The notes under the pieces: generated by a model
The model's input: the letters and a program-made list of their open reading frames with translations, nothing else
The model's database searches: none
What the model was told of the DNA's origin: nothing
Shown here: in pieces, positions 19,446 to 30,213 of the stretch
How positions within the stretch are numbered: position 1 is the stretch's first letter
Layout: each line of letters begins with the position of its first letter
DNA from: Desulfitibacter sp. BRH_c19
GTDB taxonomy: Bacteria > Bacillota > DSM-16504 > Desulfitibacterales > Desulfitibacteraceae
Assembly (NCBI GenBank): GCA_001515945.1
Contig: LOER01000016.1
Span: forward strand, 124,001-188,000
Reading direction: 5' to 3'
DNA length: 64,000 nucleotides
Translations under genes and position numbers: made by a program

Positions 19446-20096
19446 TCAATCCTTTGTCCCTGTCTTTATGTTGCTAGAAACATATTTTGCAATTTCCCAG
19501 TACATTTTCATTCTAGCTACAAATCCCTTTACTAATCCTAACTTTTCCTCTTTCATCACATGAGTCATATCCTTTAATATTACTTCCTTCACAGGGAAAT
19601 GATTGTCTTTTGCATATTTCGTTAAGGCCACTTCCACTCCGAATCTAGTTGCATCTAAATTAGATACTTTAGAAAACAATTCCTTTTGAACAACTCTTTG
19701 TCCTGATAAAAAGGGGGCCAAAAATTGAGCTAGATCAGTAGCTATTCTACCGTGTTCAAAAATTCCTACTGTCATCATATAGCCATCCTCAATAACTGGT
19801 TGTATAAGATTACTAATATGTTCAACCTTTAAGCCTATAAGATCGGCATCTAAAAATAAGAGTATTGGGTGTGTAGCTGCCTTTGCACCAACCATCATAG
19901 CTCCGCCCTTGCCAAGATTCTCTCTTAGTTTTATAACCTCAATTCCATAGGACTTTGCTATTTCTGCAGTCCCATCCGAAGAACCATCATCCACTACTAT
20001 AATTTCATCTAGTAAGTTAATGCCAACTAGAACTTTTAATACATTACCTATGTTGGTTTCTTCATTGTAGGCTGGTATTACAGCGGTAACTTTCAT
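19446..20096 (-). CDS. Family 2 glycosyltransferase
   Basis: A 216-residue GT-A fold transferase. The N-terminal strand AVIPAYNEE, the nucleotide-binding VDDGSSDGT and the LFLDADLIGL motif, with its DxD metal site, are all present. The second half is helical and basic, with no clear membrane span. It resembles the small dolichyl-phosphate-mannose-synthase-like or glucosyl-phosphoglycerate-type transferases, but sugar and acceptor cannot be told. It lies between proS and polC, 15 bases from polC, so it is likely in the same transcript. Confidence 0.85.
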   Translation of the reverse strand: MKVTAVIPAYNEETNIGNVLKVLVGINLLDEIIVVDDGSSDGTAEIAKSYGIEVIKLRENLGKGGAMMVGAKAATHPILLFLDADLIGLKVEHISNLIQPVIEDGYMMTVGIFEHGRIATDLAQFLAPFLSGQRVVQKELFSKVSNLDATRFGVEVALTKYAKDNHFPVKEVILKDMTHVMKEEKLGLVKGFVARMKMYWEIAKYVSSNIKTGTKD

Positions 20097-20115
20097 TTTG
20101 TGCCCCCCTGTAGTT

Positions 20116-21840
20116 TTACGCTAAAGAATACTTTATTTCAGTTTGAACAATATTATCAATAAATTCTACAACATTTTCAACCTTTAAGGTTTTCTCTTCT
20201 TTATTCTTACGAACTATGACATCCACGGTACCTTCAATGATAGTCTTTTTGCCAACTATTATCTGTAAAGGATAACCAATTAGGTCAGCATCCTTAAATT
20301 TCACCCCTGCTCTTTCATCTCTATCATCTATAATGACTTGCAACCCTTGTTTTTTTAGTGCTTGATAGATGTTTTCTGCAGTCTGCATTTGCGCGTTATC
20401 CTTACTTGAAATAGGAACAACTACAACCTGGAAAGGGGCAATTGTCATTGGCCATATAATTCCATGGTCATCATGATTTTGTTCTATGGTCGCAGCCATA
20501 GTCCTTCCCACACCTATTCCATAGCATCCCATCACTATATGGTTATTATTTCCTTTCTCATCTGCATAAATGGCATTTAAAGATTCACTATATTTTGTCC
20601 CTAGTTGGAAAACCTGGCCAACTTCTATCCCTCTAGCAGCTTTTAAGTCCCCTCCACCACATGCACACTTTTCTCCTTCTTCTATTAATCTTAGATCTGC
20701 TTCAATATCAATCCTAAAATCTCTAACAGGATTTACGTTAATTAAATGGTAGTCATGTTCATTTGCTCCAACTACTATATTGCTTAAATGCTTTATCTCA
20801 AGATCTGCTAGAATTTTAATTTTTTGAGACAAACCAACTGGGCCTATGTATCCCATAGGATACCCTAATTCTTGTTTAATTAATTTTTCATCAGCTATAT
20901 CTAAGGATACACAATTTAGTAAATTTTTAACTTTTATTTCATTGACAGATCTATCTCCCCTTACAAGTACACATACAAGTTCTTCATCGGCCTTATATAA
21001 CATTGTTTTTATAGTTTTTGTTTTGGGTACTTCTAAATACTCGGCCAATTTGTCCATGGTTTTTGCACCTGGAGTGTGTATCTTTTGTAACTCTTTATAC
21101 TCTTCCTTTGGTAATACTTCAGGATAAGCTTCAGCTTTCTCGACATTTGCTGCATATTCACAATCAGAGCAATATACTATCTCGGCCTCACCGTTTTTTG
21201 CCAATACCATAAATTCATGGGATGTTTTTCCTCCAATTGCACCCGAGTCTGCTTCAACAGATCTAAATTCTAAGCCACATCTACTAAATATCTTTACGTA
21301 AGCATCGTACATTTTTTTATAGCTTATGTTCATTCCTTCTACATCTTTGTCAAAAGAATACAGGTCTTTCATTATAAATTCCCTGCCACGCATCAAGCCA
21401 AATCTAGGCCGACGTTCATCTCTATATTTATTTTGAATTTGATACAAAAGCAATGGTAATTGCTTATAAGAGCTAACTTCCTTTCTTACAATATCAGTAA
21501 GTACTTCCTCATGGGTTGGACCTAGGCAAAAATCACGCTGATGCCTGTCTTTTAATCTGAATAACTCATCACCATATACATCCCACCTACCAGTTTCCAT
21601 CCATAATTCGGCTGGATGGATGCTAGGTAACCCTACTTCTAAGCCTCCCGCATTATTCATTTCATCTCTAATGATATCCATAATTTTTTGCATAACACGC
21701 CAACCCATAGGAAGGTAACTGTAAATTCCTGACGCTACCTTTTTAATAAAACCAGCCCTTAATAAGAGCTTATGGGAAATAATTTCTGCTTCAGCTGGTA
21801 CTTCTCTTAAAGTATTTACAAGCATATTAGAAACTTTCAT
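20116..21840 (-). CDS. proS: Prolyl-tRNA synthetase (bacterial type)
   Basis: A class II aminoacyl-tRNA synthetase of about 574 residues that charges tRNA-Pro. Class II motifs are visible as [41 protein letters not shown] and the motif 3 stretch [10 protein letters not shown]. The editing INS domain, which removes mischarged Ala-tRNA-Pro, fills the middle. The C-terminal anticodon-binding domain ends in IIVGKKTI and beyond. Several in-frame starts crowd the 5' end; ATG 21840 has AAGG eight bases upstream. It overlaps the end of ispG by 14 bases. Confidence 0.96.
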   Translation of the reverse strand: MKVSNMLVNTLREVPAEAEIISHKLLLRAGFIKKVASGIYSYLPMGWRVMQKIMDIIRDEMNNAGGLEVGLPSIHPAELWMETGRWDVYGDELFRLKDRHQRDFCLGPTHEEVLTDIVRKEVSSYKQLPLLLYQIQNKYRDERRPRFGLMRGREFIMKDLYSFDKDVEGMNISYKKMYDAYVKIFSRCGLEFRSVEADSGAIGGKTSHEFMVLAKNGEAEIVYCSDCEYAANVEKAEAYPEVLPKEEYKELQKIHTPGAKTMDKLAEYLEVPKTKTIKTMLYKADEELVCVLVRGDRSVNEIKVKNLLNCVSLDIADEKLIKQELGYPMGYIGPVGLSQKIKILADLEIKHLSNIVVGANEHDYHLINVNPVRDFRIDIEADLRLIEEGEKCACGGGDLKAARGIEVGQVFQLGTKYSESLNAIYADEKGNNNHIVMGCYGIGVGRTMAATIEQNHDDHGIIWPMTIAPFQVVVVPISSKDNAQMQTAENIYQALKKQGLQVIIDDRDERAGVKFKDADLIGYPLQIIVGKKTIIEGTVDVIVRKNKEEKTLKVENVVEFIDNIVQTEIKYSLA

Positions 21841-22903
21841 CATTATCACCTTCTCTTAACATTCTTATAATCTCTTCTTCTAAAAGATCCACAAGTTCAT
21901 CTTGTGGAACATTTGCAATTATTTTACCATCTCTAAAAATCAGTCCATTTTTATTTCCACCTGCGATTCCCACATCACAATGTTTTGCTTCTCCAGGGCC
22001 ATTTACTGGGCATCCCATAACAGCAACCTTAATCGGCTTGTCTACCCAGGCTAGTCTCTTTTCCACTTCTTCAGCCATGCTTATAAGATTAACCTGGCAT
22101 CTTCCACAGGTTGGACAAGATATTAATTCCAGACCCTTATTTCTTAATCCTAATGAATTTAAGATTTGATATCCTACAAACACCTCCGTTTCAGGAGGTC
22201 CTGTCAAAGATACTCTAACCGTATCTCCTATACCCTCAGATAGTAAAACCCCTAAACCAACTGCAGATTTTACTGTTCCCCTTAATATGGTTCCAGCTTC
22301 TGTAACACCTAGATGAAGTGGATAATTAACTTTTTCTGCCAATAGCCGGTAACCCTCAATCATTAATCTTACATCTGAGGATTTAATGGATATTTTAATT
22401 AAATCATAGTCAAGATTTTCTAATATAGCAACATGTCTAAGAGCACTATCCACTAATGCTGATGCAGTGGGCTTGCCATATTTTGCTAATAAGTCTTTTT
22501 CTAATGAACCTGAATTAACACCAATTCTAATGGGAATACTTCTTTCCTTGGCTTTAAAAACAACCTTTTTAATATATTCATAATTACCTATGTTACCTGG
22601 ATTTAAACGTAATCCATCAATTCCAGCATCAATTGACTGGAGAGCTAGTCTGTAATCAAAATGAATATCTGCAATCAAAGGAATTTGTATATTGGACTTA
22701 ATTTCCTTCAGGGCATTAGCCGCTTCAGTATTGATTACAGCCACTCGAACTAATTCACATCCAGCATCTGCTAAACTATTAATCTGTCTTATAGTTGTAT
22801 TTATATCGCGGGTGTCAGTATTGGTCATTGACTGAACCACTATAGAGTTATCTCCACCTACAGGAACATTTCCAATATTAATTACTTTACTTTTTCTTCT
22901 CAA
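21827..22903 (-). CDS. ispG: 4-hydroxy-3-methylbut-2-enyl-diphosphate synthase
   Basis: A 358-residue iron-sulfur enzyme (GcpE) of the MEP isoprenoid pathway that reduces MEcPP to HMBPP. The TIM-barrel half starts [19 protein letters not shown] and contains [14 protein letters not shown] and [10 protein letters not shown]. The C-terminal half has the cluster cysteines in SCPTCGRCQ and [17 protein letters not shown]. It belongs with dxr, two genes upstream, which acts earlier in the same pathway. It follows rseP with a 13-base gap and overlaps proS. Confidence 0.96.
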   Translation of the reverse strand: MRRKSKVINIGNVPVGGDNSIVVQSMTNTDTRDINTTIRQINSLADAGCELVRVAVINTEAANALKEIKSNIQIPLIADIHFDYRLALQSIDAGIDGLRLNPGNIGNYEYIKKVVFKAKERSIPIRIGVNSGSLEKDLLAKYGKPTASALVDSALRHVAILENLDYDLIKISIKSSDVRLMIEGYRLLAEKVNYPLHLGVTEAGTILRGTVKSAVGLGVLLSEGIGDTVRVSLTGPPETEVFVGYQILNSLGLRNKGLELISCPTCGRCQVNLISMAEEVEKRLAWVDKPIKVAVMGCPVNGPGEAKHCDVGIAGGNKNGLIFRDGKIIANVPQDELVDLLEEEIIRMLREGDNDESF

Positions 22904-22916
22904 TTTTTGGACCCTC

Positions 22917-23930
22917 TCAGTTAAAGATTCTAATTATATCCTGATATGTTATTAATATCATTAAAAGGATTAACAACGTAAAACCAATTAAGTGCACAAA
23001 GTTTTCTCTTTCTGGGCTAATAGGTTTTCCCCTAACACCCTCTATTGCAAGGAATACCAGTCTGCTACCATCTAAGGCTGGTATTGGAAGCAGGTTTATC
23101 AACCCCAAGTTTAAACTTAAAAGAGCAGCAAAGTTAAAAACTGTCCCAATTCCATACTGTGCAACCTCACCTATCATTTGAACTATCCCGACAGGTCCAG
23201 CCACTTCAGCTGGAGCTTGGCCTGTAATTATTTGTACTAAGCTACTAACAATTAATACTAAGATTGAAACGGCACGTTCCGCACCTAATTTTAAACCAGA
23301 CCAGACATCATAAGTCATTAAGCTATCTCTAATTCCAATTAGACCTAGACCCGTTTCTGGATCCTTTTGAGGTGTAATAGTAACTTCACTTAGTTCGTTA
23401 TCACGATTAATAGTAATTGTTAAGGGTCTTTCGGGATTATTTTGGATTATTTGAGTCAGTTCTACCCAATCATTAACAGGCTCTCCATCTATTGCAGTCA
23501 ACTGATCTCCCTCTTGTAAGCCTGCCTGTTCTGCAGGAAAGCCTGCAATAGTATCTCCTATAATATTTGAATTAGCTGGAACACCTATAAAGGAAAAAAC
23601 TAGAACAAACAATACTATTGCCAATAAAAAATTCATCAATGATCCAGCACTAATAACCATCATTCTTTGCAATACAGTTTTTTTATTAAAACCTTTTTCA
23701 TCATTCTCTTGTTCTGACTCCATACCAGACATTTTATTATATCCGCCTATTGGTAACAAACGTAAAGAGTAATCAGTTTCTCCATGTTTAATACCCAGCA
23801 GTTTTGGACCCATACCTATAGCAAACTCTTCAACTCTAATACCAGTAGCTTTTGCAAGTATAAAATGTCCCAACTCATGTACAAGAATTAGTATTCCAAA
23901 TATGATTATAGTTAGTACTACAGTATTCAT
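22917..23930 (-). CDS. rseP: Site-2 intramembrane metalloprotease RseP/RasP
   Basis: A 337-residue M50 protease cleaving membrane-bound regulators and signal-peptide remnants within the membrane. The zinc motif HELGHF lies in the first transmembrane helix (about residue 18), the third ligand is in NLLPIPALDG near the C-terminus, and a PDZ domain (about residues 115-200) lies between. Four hydrophobic segments are visible. Its start overlaps the dxr stop by 4 bases, a classic coupled arrangement also seen in Bacillus. Confidence 0.95.
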   Translation of the reverse strand: MNTVVLTIIIFGILILVHELGHFILAKATGIRVEEFAIGMGPKLLGIKHGETDYSLRLLPIGGYNKMSGMESEQENDEKGFNKKTVLQRMMVISAGSLMNFLLAIVLFVLVFSFIGVPANSNIIGDTIAGFPAEQAGLQEGDQLTAIDGEPVNDWVELTQIIQNNPERPLTITINRDNELSEVTITPQKDPETGLGLIGIRDSLMTYDVWSGLKLGAERAVSILVLIVSSLVQIITGQAPAEVAGPVGIVQMIGEVAQYGIGTVFNFAALLSLNLGLINLLPIPALDGSRLVFLAIEGVRGKPISPERENFVHLIGFTLLILLMILITYQDIIRIFN

Positions 23931-25099
23931 GAATTAATCAACCCCTTGGTATAGACATTTTCTGTTTCTATTCTCGTGCTCTTATCAACTGCAAGGATGT
24001 CTTCTAGAGATGGGTTAACAATTTGCCCACTTTTTTGCAAAGATTTTTCAACTAACATAGGAATATGTAAAAATTTTATTTTTCCTTTTAAAAACATTTC
24101 CACCGCCACTTCATTGGCCGCATTTAAAACTGTTGGTTTAATGCCACCTTCTTTTCCTGCATTATATGCTAATTGTAGGGATGGGAACTTTTGTAAATCT
24201 GGTTTCTCAAAAGTTAAAGTAGCTACTTCTGTAAAATCAAGCTGTTTTAATTGGTTTTCCCATCTTTCTGGATATGTTAAAGCATATTGAATTGGGATAC
24301 GCATATCAGGAAATCCAAGGTGAGCTAATATTGAACCATCCATGTACCTTACCATAGAATGGATTATGCTTTGGGGATGAATAACAACTTCTATCCTATT
24401 ATAATCCATTCTAAAAAGCCAATGAGCTTCAATTACCTCTAGACCTTTATTCATCAGCGTAGCAGAGTCTATAGATATTTTGTTTCCCATAGACCAATTT
24501 GGGTGTTTTAAAGCTTCTCTAGGAGTAACACTCTCAAGCATCTTTAAAGAATACTTTCTAAATGGACCTCCTGAAGCAGTTAAAACTATTGACTCAATTG
24601 AGCTAACTTGCTCTGGTACAAGACACTGGAAAATGGCAGAGTGTTCACTATCAACAGGTAGTATTTTAATACCCTTTTGTTTCACTTCCTTCATAACTAA
24701 AGAACCAGCTGTCACCAAAGTTTCTTTATTAGCCAAGGCAACATCTTTTCCATTTTTAATGGCTGCTAATGTGGGAATTAAACCGGCAGCTCCACTAATA
24801 GCTGCAACTACAATATCTGCATCATCTACAACTGCAGCTTCAACAACTCCATCTAGCCCAGATATTATCTTTGTGTGTCCTGAACCATACTTATGTTGTA
24901 ATCTCTTTGCAGATTCTTCATTACAAATTGAAACAATCTTAGGCTTATATTTAGCTATTTGCTCTTCCAATAATTCTATTTTGTTTCCACTTGCAGCAAT
25001 TGATACAATCTTAAATTTATCTGGAAACATATCAACTACCTGTAAAGTTTGTATCCCTATGGATCCCGTACTACCTAACAATGAAATGTTTTTTTGCAT
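23927..25099 (-). CDS. dxr: 1-deoxy-D-xylulose 5-phosphate reductoisomerase
   Basis: A 390-residue NADPH enzyme that makes MEP, the committed step of the non-mevalonate isoprenoid pathway. The N-terminal GSTGSIGIQTL binds NADPH; LANKETLVTAGSLV, SEHSAIFQCL and the SGGPFR loop follow. The active-site lid HPNWSMGNKISIDSATLMNK is complete. It sits with uppS, which uses the isoprenoid product, and with ispG in one block. It follows the YtvI-like gene by 14 bases. Confidence 0.96.
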   Translation of the reverse strand: MQKNISLLGSTGSIGIQTLQVVDMFPDKFKIVSIAASGNKIELLEEQIAKYKPKIVSICNEESAKRLQHKYGSGHTKIISGLDGVVEAAVVDDADIVVAAISGAAGLIPTLAAIKNGKDVALANKETLVTAGSLVMKEVKQKGIKILPVDSEHSAIFQCLVPEQVSSIESIVLTASGGPFRKYSLKMLESVTPREALKHPNWSMGNKISIDSATLMNKGLEVIEAHWLFRMDYNRIEVVIHPQSIIHSMVRYMDGSILAHLGFPDMRIPIQYALTYPERWENQLKQLDFTEVATLTFEKPDLQKFPSLQLAYNAGKEGGIKPTVLNAANEVAVEMFLKGKIKFLHIPMLVEKSLQKSGQIVNPSLEDILAVDKSTRIETENVYTKGLINS

Positions 25100-25113
25100 A
25101 AATCCTCCAGCAA

Positions 25114-26217
25114 TTAGTAGTTGCGATTAAATACGCCTGATTTCCAACTAGCTTTAATAACCACCCAGATAATAGGACCCAATATTAGACCCAAAACCCC
25201 CATCAGCCTCAAACCAATAAATAGAGCCATTAATGCTTCTAATGGATGTAAGCCGATACTATCTCCTACAATCTTAGGTTGAATAACCTGTCTTACGACA
25301 CTAACAATAGTATATATAATTAGAAGTATAACTGCAAAGCTATAATTGCCATTTATTATTTCCACAAAAATCCAAGGAACAAATACTGCACCTGGCCCGA
25401 ATACTGGTAGGATATCAGCAATACCAACTAAAACTGCTACTAACAAAGAGTAAGTAGCCCCTACAATCTGCAGACCTAAAAAAGTAACGCTTGCTGTAAT
25501 AAACATCAATATAACCTGTGCTCTTATATAACCAGTTACTGCACTACCCGATTCTGAACCAACAGCTACAATTCTTTTATAAATTGATGGTGGCAGATGG
25601 TTATTGAAAGATTTAAGAATAATGTTTTTATCTCTACTAATAAAAAATACAGCTATGACTGCAAAAACAAAAACTAGTATTCCCATAGGTAATAGAGCTG
25701 CCATATCAATTAAGAAATTGAGTAAAAGTAGACTAATATCTCTAACAGAAGCCAAGATAGTAGAAATGCTCTCCTCAAGTAAATCCATTAACTGAGGGGG
25801 TACATCAATAGCAGTATAAATATTTTGTAAGTTGTCAATGCTCTCAAGAACTGACTCGTTAATACTACTAGCAAATTTTGGATATTCATTAGAAAACTTT
25901 ACTAGTTCAATCACCAGCATAGAAATAAGCCAAGTAAATAATCCAATAATACCTGCAAAGAATAGTGCAATAACTAGCAAAATTATTAGTGTTCTAGATA
26001 CTTTTAAATTGTTTTCAAAGAAGCTTACAATTGGTTCTAAAAGACCTACAAAAACTAAAGCAATAATAAATGGTAATATTAATGGTATGGTTCGATGCAC
26101 TATATTCCACGCTGCAGGAAAAAGATAGTAGTAAAATAGAAAAATTGCTAAAAGTATTAAAACTACTGTAGCGGCTTTTAATAAATTCTTTAATTCTTTT
26201 TCCAGCAAGCCTTTCAT
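25114..26217 (-). CDS. AI-2E family / YtvI-like membrane permease
   Basis: A 367-residue polytopic membrane protein with about eight hydrophobic segments, the N-terminal pair at about residues 15-33 and 41-58. The C-terminal core contains the family stretches GIADILPVFGPGAVFVPW, QPKIVGDSIGLHPL and LGLILGPI. Members range from quorum-signal exporters to the sporulation protein YtvI; the position in the cdsA-dxr block is typical in sporulating Clostridia. Substrate unknown. Confidence 0.88.
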   Translation of the reverse strand: MKGLLEKELKNLLKAATVVLILLAIFLFYYYLFPAAWNIVHRTIPLILPFIIALVFVGLLEPIVSFFENNLKVSRTLIILLVIALFFAGIIGLFTWLISMLVIELVKFSNEYPKFASSINESVLESIDNLQNIYTAIDVPPQLMDLLEESISTILASVRDISLLLLNFLIDMAALLPMGILVFVFAVIAVFFISRDKNIILKSFNNHLPPSIYKRIVAVGSESGSAVTGYIRAQVILMFITASVTFLGLQIVGATYSLLVAVLVGIADILPVFGPGAVFVPWIFVEIINGNYSFAVILLIIYTIVSVVRQVIQPKIVGDSIGLHPLEALMALFIGLRLMGVLGLILGPIIWVVIKASWKSGVFNRNY

Positions 26218-26234
26218 TTAAAAAGTCACCTCAG

Positions 26235-27023
26235 TTAAAAGATTTTTGAAATAATCACAAAATAGTAGGTGACAGGTACTGTAAACAGTATACTGTCAAA
26301 CCTATCAAGGATACCCCCATGCCCTGGTAAAATATTTCCAGAATCTTTTATATTTGCACTTCGCTTTAATAGTGATTCAAACAAATCACCTATCTGACCA
26401 ATAATGGATACCAATAGACCAAGGATTATTGCGTTAAAGATTCCTAGTGGGATTAATGTAAAATGTAGAATAATTGCAACTAATATCGTAATAACAACAC
26501 CACCAATGGCGCCTTCCTGGGTCTTATTAGGACTAATACTTGGAGCTAATTTTCTGTTACCAAATAGTCGTCCGCTGAAATATGCACCCGTGTCTACCAT
26601 CCACGTTAAAAGAAATACCATAAATATTAGCAAAAACCCATTGGGTAAATCTCTTAATAATAAGATATATTTTAGAAAACTAAGATATATTACTCCTAGG
26701 AGACTTACTGCTATTGTATCTAAACTTATTTCACTTTTAATGAGCAAATGAATTATTAAGAACATAAAAACTATAAAAAAAACGATTAAAGCTTTTTCTC
26801 CTTTATATATGTATGACTCTGCCAGTAATAAAAACCCACCAATGTACATGGATAACTTCAATGGGGAAAATCCTGCATTTTCAATTAAATTAATAAATTC
26901 TCGTAATCCCAAAAAGAATACTACTGCAACAGCCAATAAAAGAGGAATAGAACCTAAATAACTCAAGGCTATTAACATAGGAATTCCAAGCAAAGCAGTA
27001 ATTAATCTATGTTTAAGCACCAA
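26235..27023 (-). CDS. cdsA: Phosphatidate cytidylyltransferase
   Basis: A 262-residue membrane enzyme that makes CDP-diacylglycerol from phosphatidic acid and CTP, the branch point of phospholipid synthesis. About seven hydrophobic spans are visible. The C-terminal signature SPNKTQEGAIGG and the later QIGDLFESLLKR...DSGNILPGHGGILDRFDS motif, with the catalytic acidic residues, are intact. It follows uppS by about 10 bases, the standard uppS-cdsA pairing. Confidence 0.95.
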   Translation of the reverse strand: MVLKHRLITALLGIPMLIALSYLGSIPLLLAVAVVFFLGLREFINLIENAGFSPLKLSMYIGGFLLLAESYIYKGEKALIVFFIVFMFLIIHLLIKSEISLDTIAVSLLGVIYLSFLKYILLLRDLPNGFLLIFMVFLLTWMVDTGAYFSGRLFGNRKLAPSISPNKTQEGAIGGVVITILVAIILHFTLIPLGIFNAIILGLLVSIIGQIGDLFESLLKRSANIKDSGNILPGHGGILDRFDSILFTVPVTYYFVIISKIF

Positions 27024-27032
27024 ATCTCCTCC

Positions 27033-27809
27033 TTACTTGTTTATTCCCCCAAATCTTCTATCTCTATTTTGAAAATCAACAATGGCCTCTACTAAATGTT
27101 TTTTTCTGAAATCTGGCCATAACACTCCAGATACATATATTTCAGTATAGGCAGTTTGCCAAAGATAGAAATTAGATAGTCTCATTTCACCAGAAGGCCT
27201 TATAAGCAAATCAGGATCCGGTTGTCCTTCTGTAAATAAATTCCTTGAAAAAAAATCCTCTGTAATGTCTTCTGGATCTAGATTGCCCTCAGAAACTTTA
27301 ACAGCAATTTTTTTGGCAGTTTCTACTATTTCTAGTCTACCTCCGTAATTCAAAGCAATATTAAGAATCAGCTTTTGATTATCTTTAGTTAATGAATATG
27401 CTTTTGAAATCTCTTTTTGTGCAGAAACTGGTAGCTTATCCAGACTGCCGATGCAATTAATCCTTACACCATTTTTATGTAAATTACCCATTTCCGTAGC
27501 CAAATGTCTTGTTAAAAGATCCATTAGAATGCTTACTTCTTCCTTAGGCCTTTTCCAATTCTCAGTTGAGAAAGCAAAAACGCTAAGTATTTTCACATTT
27601 AAGTTTATGCAAGCTTTGACTATCTCCTTTAAAGCTTCTACTCCAGCTTTATGCCCAGCATATCTTGGCAAACCTCTCTTTTGTGCCCAACGCCCGTTTC
27701 CATCCATAATTATTGCCACATGTTGGGGAATTTTATCCCTATTAAAGGTAACTAATGGCTGTTCAGGAACCTTTTGCTTATTATTTTTTGTAAATTTCAA
27801 AAAAACCAT
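27033..27809 (-). CDS. uppS: Undecaprenyl diphosphate synthase
   Basis: A 258-residue cis-prenyltransferase that elongates farnesyl diphosphate to the C55 lipid carrier used for peptidoglycan and other envelope polymers. The catalytic IIMDGNGRWAQKRG motif lies near residue 33, followed by GHKAGVEALK. The diphosphate-binding LLIRPSGEMRLSNFYLWQ and C-terminal LWPDFRK stretches match the family. A 30-residue polar extension precedes the core. It is the first gene of its block, after a terminator. Confidence 0.95.
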   Translation of the reverse strand: MVFLKFTKNNKQKVPEQPLVTFNRDKIPQHVAIIMDGNGRWAQKRGLPRYAGHKAGVEALKEIVKACINLNVKILSVFAFSTENWKRPKEEVSILMDLLTRHLATEMGNLHKNGVRINCIGSLDKLPVSAQKEISKAYSLTKDNQKLILNIALNYGGRLEIVETAKKIAVKVSEGNLDPEDITEDFFSRNLFTEGQPDPDLLIRPSGEMRLSNFYLWQTAYTEIYVSGVLWPDFRKKHLVEAIVDFQNRDRRFGGINK

Positions 27810-27847
27810 TTTCTGTTACTCCTAACCTCTATAATGAATAGAATAAT

Positions 27848-27870
27848 AAACCCCCTCTTCAAAGGGGGTT
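27848..27870 (-). terminator. Terminator downstream of the pyrH-frr group
   Basis: GC-rich inverted repeat AACCCCCT/AGGGGGTT with a short loop, followed on the minus strand by TATTATTC. It lies between the small gene after frr and uppS. Confidence 0.7.
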
Positions 27871-27908
27871 GTCTGTATACCGCCAATTGATTGAAGTAGG
27901 ATCTTAAT

Positions 27909-28124
27909 TCAAAAAAACAACTCATTGCCTTTTGCTTCATACCCAATTACCAAATATACAGAGTCTAAATCATTATTCTGCCTTAATATCCTTGCCTTAT
28001 TTAGATCTATGTCATAGCCTGATTTCGTGTGTATAACATTAACTTCTATATCTGCTTCCTTGAATACTTCGAGTGCCACAGATAGCTTATAACCTAATAG
28101 ATTGGGAATAATGTATTCTTTAAT
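27909..28124 (-). CDS. Small PASTA-like protein with an ATT start codon
   Basis: A 71-residue reading frame immediately downstream of frr, with no ATG, GTG or TTG at its 5' end. A strong GGAGGT ribosome-binding site, overlapping the frr stop, is spaced six bases from an in-frame ATT codon. ATC and ATA codons just upstream are less well placed. The product contains IPNLLGYKLSVALEVF, then strands and a LVIGYEAKG end, similar in layout to a single PASTA-type unit. I recall small proteins of this kind between frr and uppS in other Clostridia. The function is unknown. The uninterrupted frame, ribosome-binding site and position support a real gene. Confidence 0.6.
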   Translation of the reverse strand: MKEYIIPNLLGYKLSVALEVFKEADIEVNVIHTKSGYDIDLNKARILRQNNDLDSVYLVIGYEAKGNELFF

Positions 28125-28126
28125 GA

Positions 28127-28684
28127 TTATACCTCCATTATTTCCATTTCTTTATTTTCTAGTATTTGATTAATCTTTTCAACATATTTATCAGTAAGTT
28201 CCTGAATTTTATCTACACCTTTTCGCGCATCATCTTCACTTATCTCGCCTTCTTTTTCAAACATTTTTACCTGATCGTTAGCATCTCTTCTAGCATTTCG
28301 TATCTCTACCCGGAAGTCCTCTGACTTTCTCTTAACCATTTTCACGAGATCTTTTCGTCTCTCTTCAGTTAATTGAGGAATAGATATCCTAATAATCGAA
28401 CCATCATTATTTGGATTTAATCCCAAATCTGATTTAAGAATTGCCTTTTCAATATTGCCTATCACACTCTTATCCCATGGTGTAACCATTAATAGCCTTG
28501 GTTCTGGTACTGAAATATTTGCCATTTGATTAATCGGGGTTGGCACACCATAATAATCAACCCTGACCTTATCTAAGATTGCTGGGTTAGCCCTTCCAGC
28601 TCGGATAGATGCAAAATCCTTTTTTAAGACTTCAATAGATTTACCCATTCTTTGTTCAGCTTCACCATAAATCTCTTTTAACAT
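28127..28684 (-). CDS. frr: Ribosome recycling factor
   Basis: A 185-residue tRNA-mimicking protein that, with EF-G, splits post-termination ribosomes. Family features are SIRAGRANPAILDKVRVDYYG, LNPNNDGSIIRISIPQLTEERRKDLVK and the C-terminal helix KIQELTDKYVEKINQILENKE. Length is standard. It follows pyrH by four bases. Its stop codon overlaps the ribosome-binding site of the small ATT-start gene. Confidence 0.97.
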   Translation of the reverse strand: MLKEIYGEAEQRMGKSIEVLKKDFASIRAGRANPAILDKVRVDYYGVPTPINQMANISVPEPRLLMVTPWDKSVIGNIEKAILKSDLGLNPNNDGSIIRISIPQLTEERRKDLVKMVKRKSEDFRVEIRNARRDANDQVKMFEKEGEISEDDARKGVDKIQELTDKYVEKINQILENKEMEIMEV

Positions 28685-28688
28685 TTTC

Positions 28689-29408
<720 letters not shown>

Positions 29409-29469
29409 CTAATCCCTCCATCAAATAAATAATTTCTACGTATACGTCCAAAAACCTTTTAAGTATTCA

Positions 29470-29499
29470 AAAAAAAGAGAACACAAAAGGTGTTCTCTT
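29470..29499 (-). terminator. Terminator downstream of tsf
   Basis: Perfect 10-bp stem AAGAGAACAC/GTGTTCTCTT with a 5-base loop, followed on the minus strand by a run of T residues. It begins within the tsf stop region. Confidence 0.88.
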
Positions 29500-30146
29500 T
29501 AATTTTGAGTCATAGATTGAACTTCTGATGCAAAGTCAGCCTTTTGTTTTTCTATGCCTTCACCAAGCTCAAAGCGACTAAACCTTCTTACAGAAATGTT
29601 TTCCCCAATTTTTGCAATTTTTTCTTTAATCAAATCTTTAACTGTTATATCAGTATCCTTAATAAAAGGTTGCTCAATTAAGCAAATTTCCTTCAAGTGT
29701 TTTTCAAGTCTACCAATTACCATTTTTTCAACAACTTTTTCTGGTTTGCCCTCATTTAGTGCTTGTGCTTTTAAGATGGCCTTTTCTTTTTCTAGGTCTT
29801 CCTGGGGCATCTCATCCGGTGTTACATATATAGGATTTGAAGCTGCTATTTGCATTGCTATATCGTGACACAGTTCTTTAAATTCATCAGTCTTAGCAAC
29901 AAAATCAGTTTCACAATTAATTTCAACTAAAACACCTATTCTGCCATTTCCATGTATGTAAGAGGCAACCATTCCTTCTGAAGCAACTCTACCTGATTTT
30001 TTGGCAGCATCAGCTAGTCCTTTCTCACGTAAATAATCAACTGCTTTTTCTAGATTTCCATCACATTTTTGGAGTGCCTTTTTACAGTCCATCATACCAG
30101 CACCAGTTTTTTCTCTAAGTTCTTTAACCATTGAAGCGGTGATCAT
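29499..30146 (-). CDS. tsf: Translation elongation factor Ts
   Basis: A 215-residue guanine-nucleotide exchange factor for EF-Tu. The N-terminal UBA-like part [20 protein letters not shown] and the core motif [15 protein letters not shown] are clear. It is of the shorter type with a reduced C-terminal dimerisation region, as in many Firmicutes. It lies downstream of rpsB, separated by a hairpin that could attenuate. Confidence 0.97.
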   Translation of the reverse strand: MITASMVKELREKTGAGMMDCKKALQKCDGNLEKAVDYLREKGLADAAKKSGRVASEGMVASYIHGNGRIGVLVEINCETDFVAKTDEFKELCHDIAMQIAASNPIYVTPDEMPQEDLEKEKAILKAQALNEGKPEKVVEKMVIGRLEKHLKEICLIEQPFIKDTDITVKDLIKEKIAKIGENISVRRFSRFELGEGIEKQKADFASEVQSMTQN

Positions 30147-30181
30147 TATCTACACCCCCTGTTTTTTACTTATTTTATTAA

Positions 30182-30204
30182 GGGGATTGAATAAATCAAT
30201 CCCC
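30182..30204 (-). terminator. Hairpin between rpsB and tsf
   Basis: Perfect 9-bp stem GGGGATTGA/TCAATCCCC with a 5-base loop. It is followed on the minus strand by TTAATAAAATAAG, a weak T tract, so attenuation rather than full termination is likely. Confidence 0.6.
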
Positions 30205-30213
30205 AATGATAAT

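Noticed and set aside
24480-25130. Plus-strand open frame of 216 codons across dxr
   Set aside because: Antisense to a fully recognised dxr; low-complexity Ser/Thr-rich translation typical of a shadow frame.
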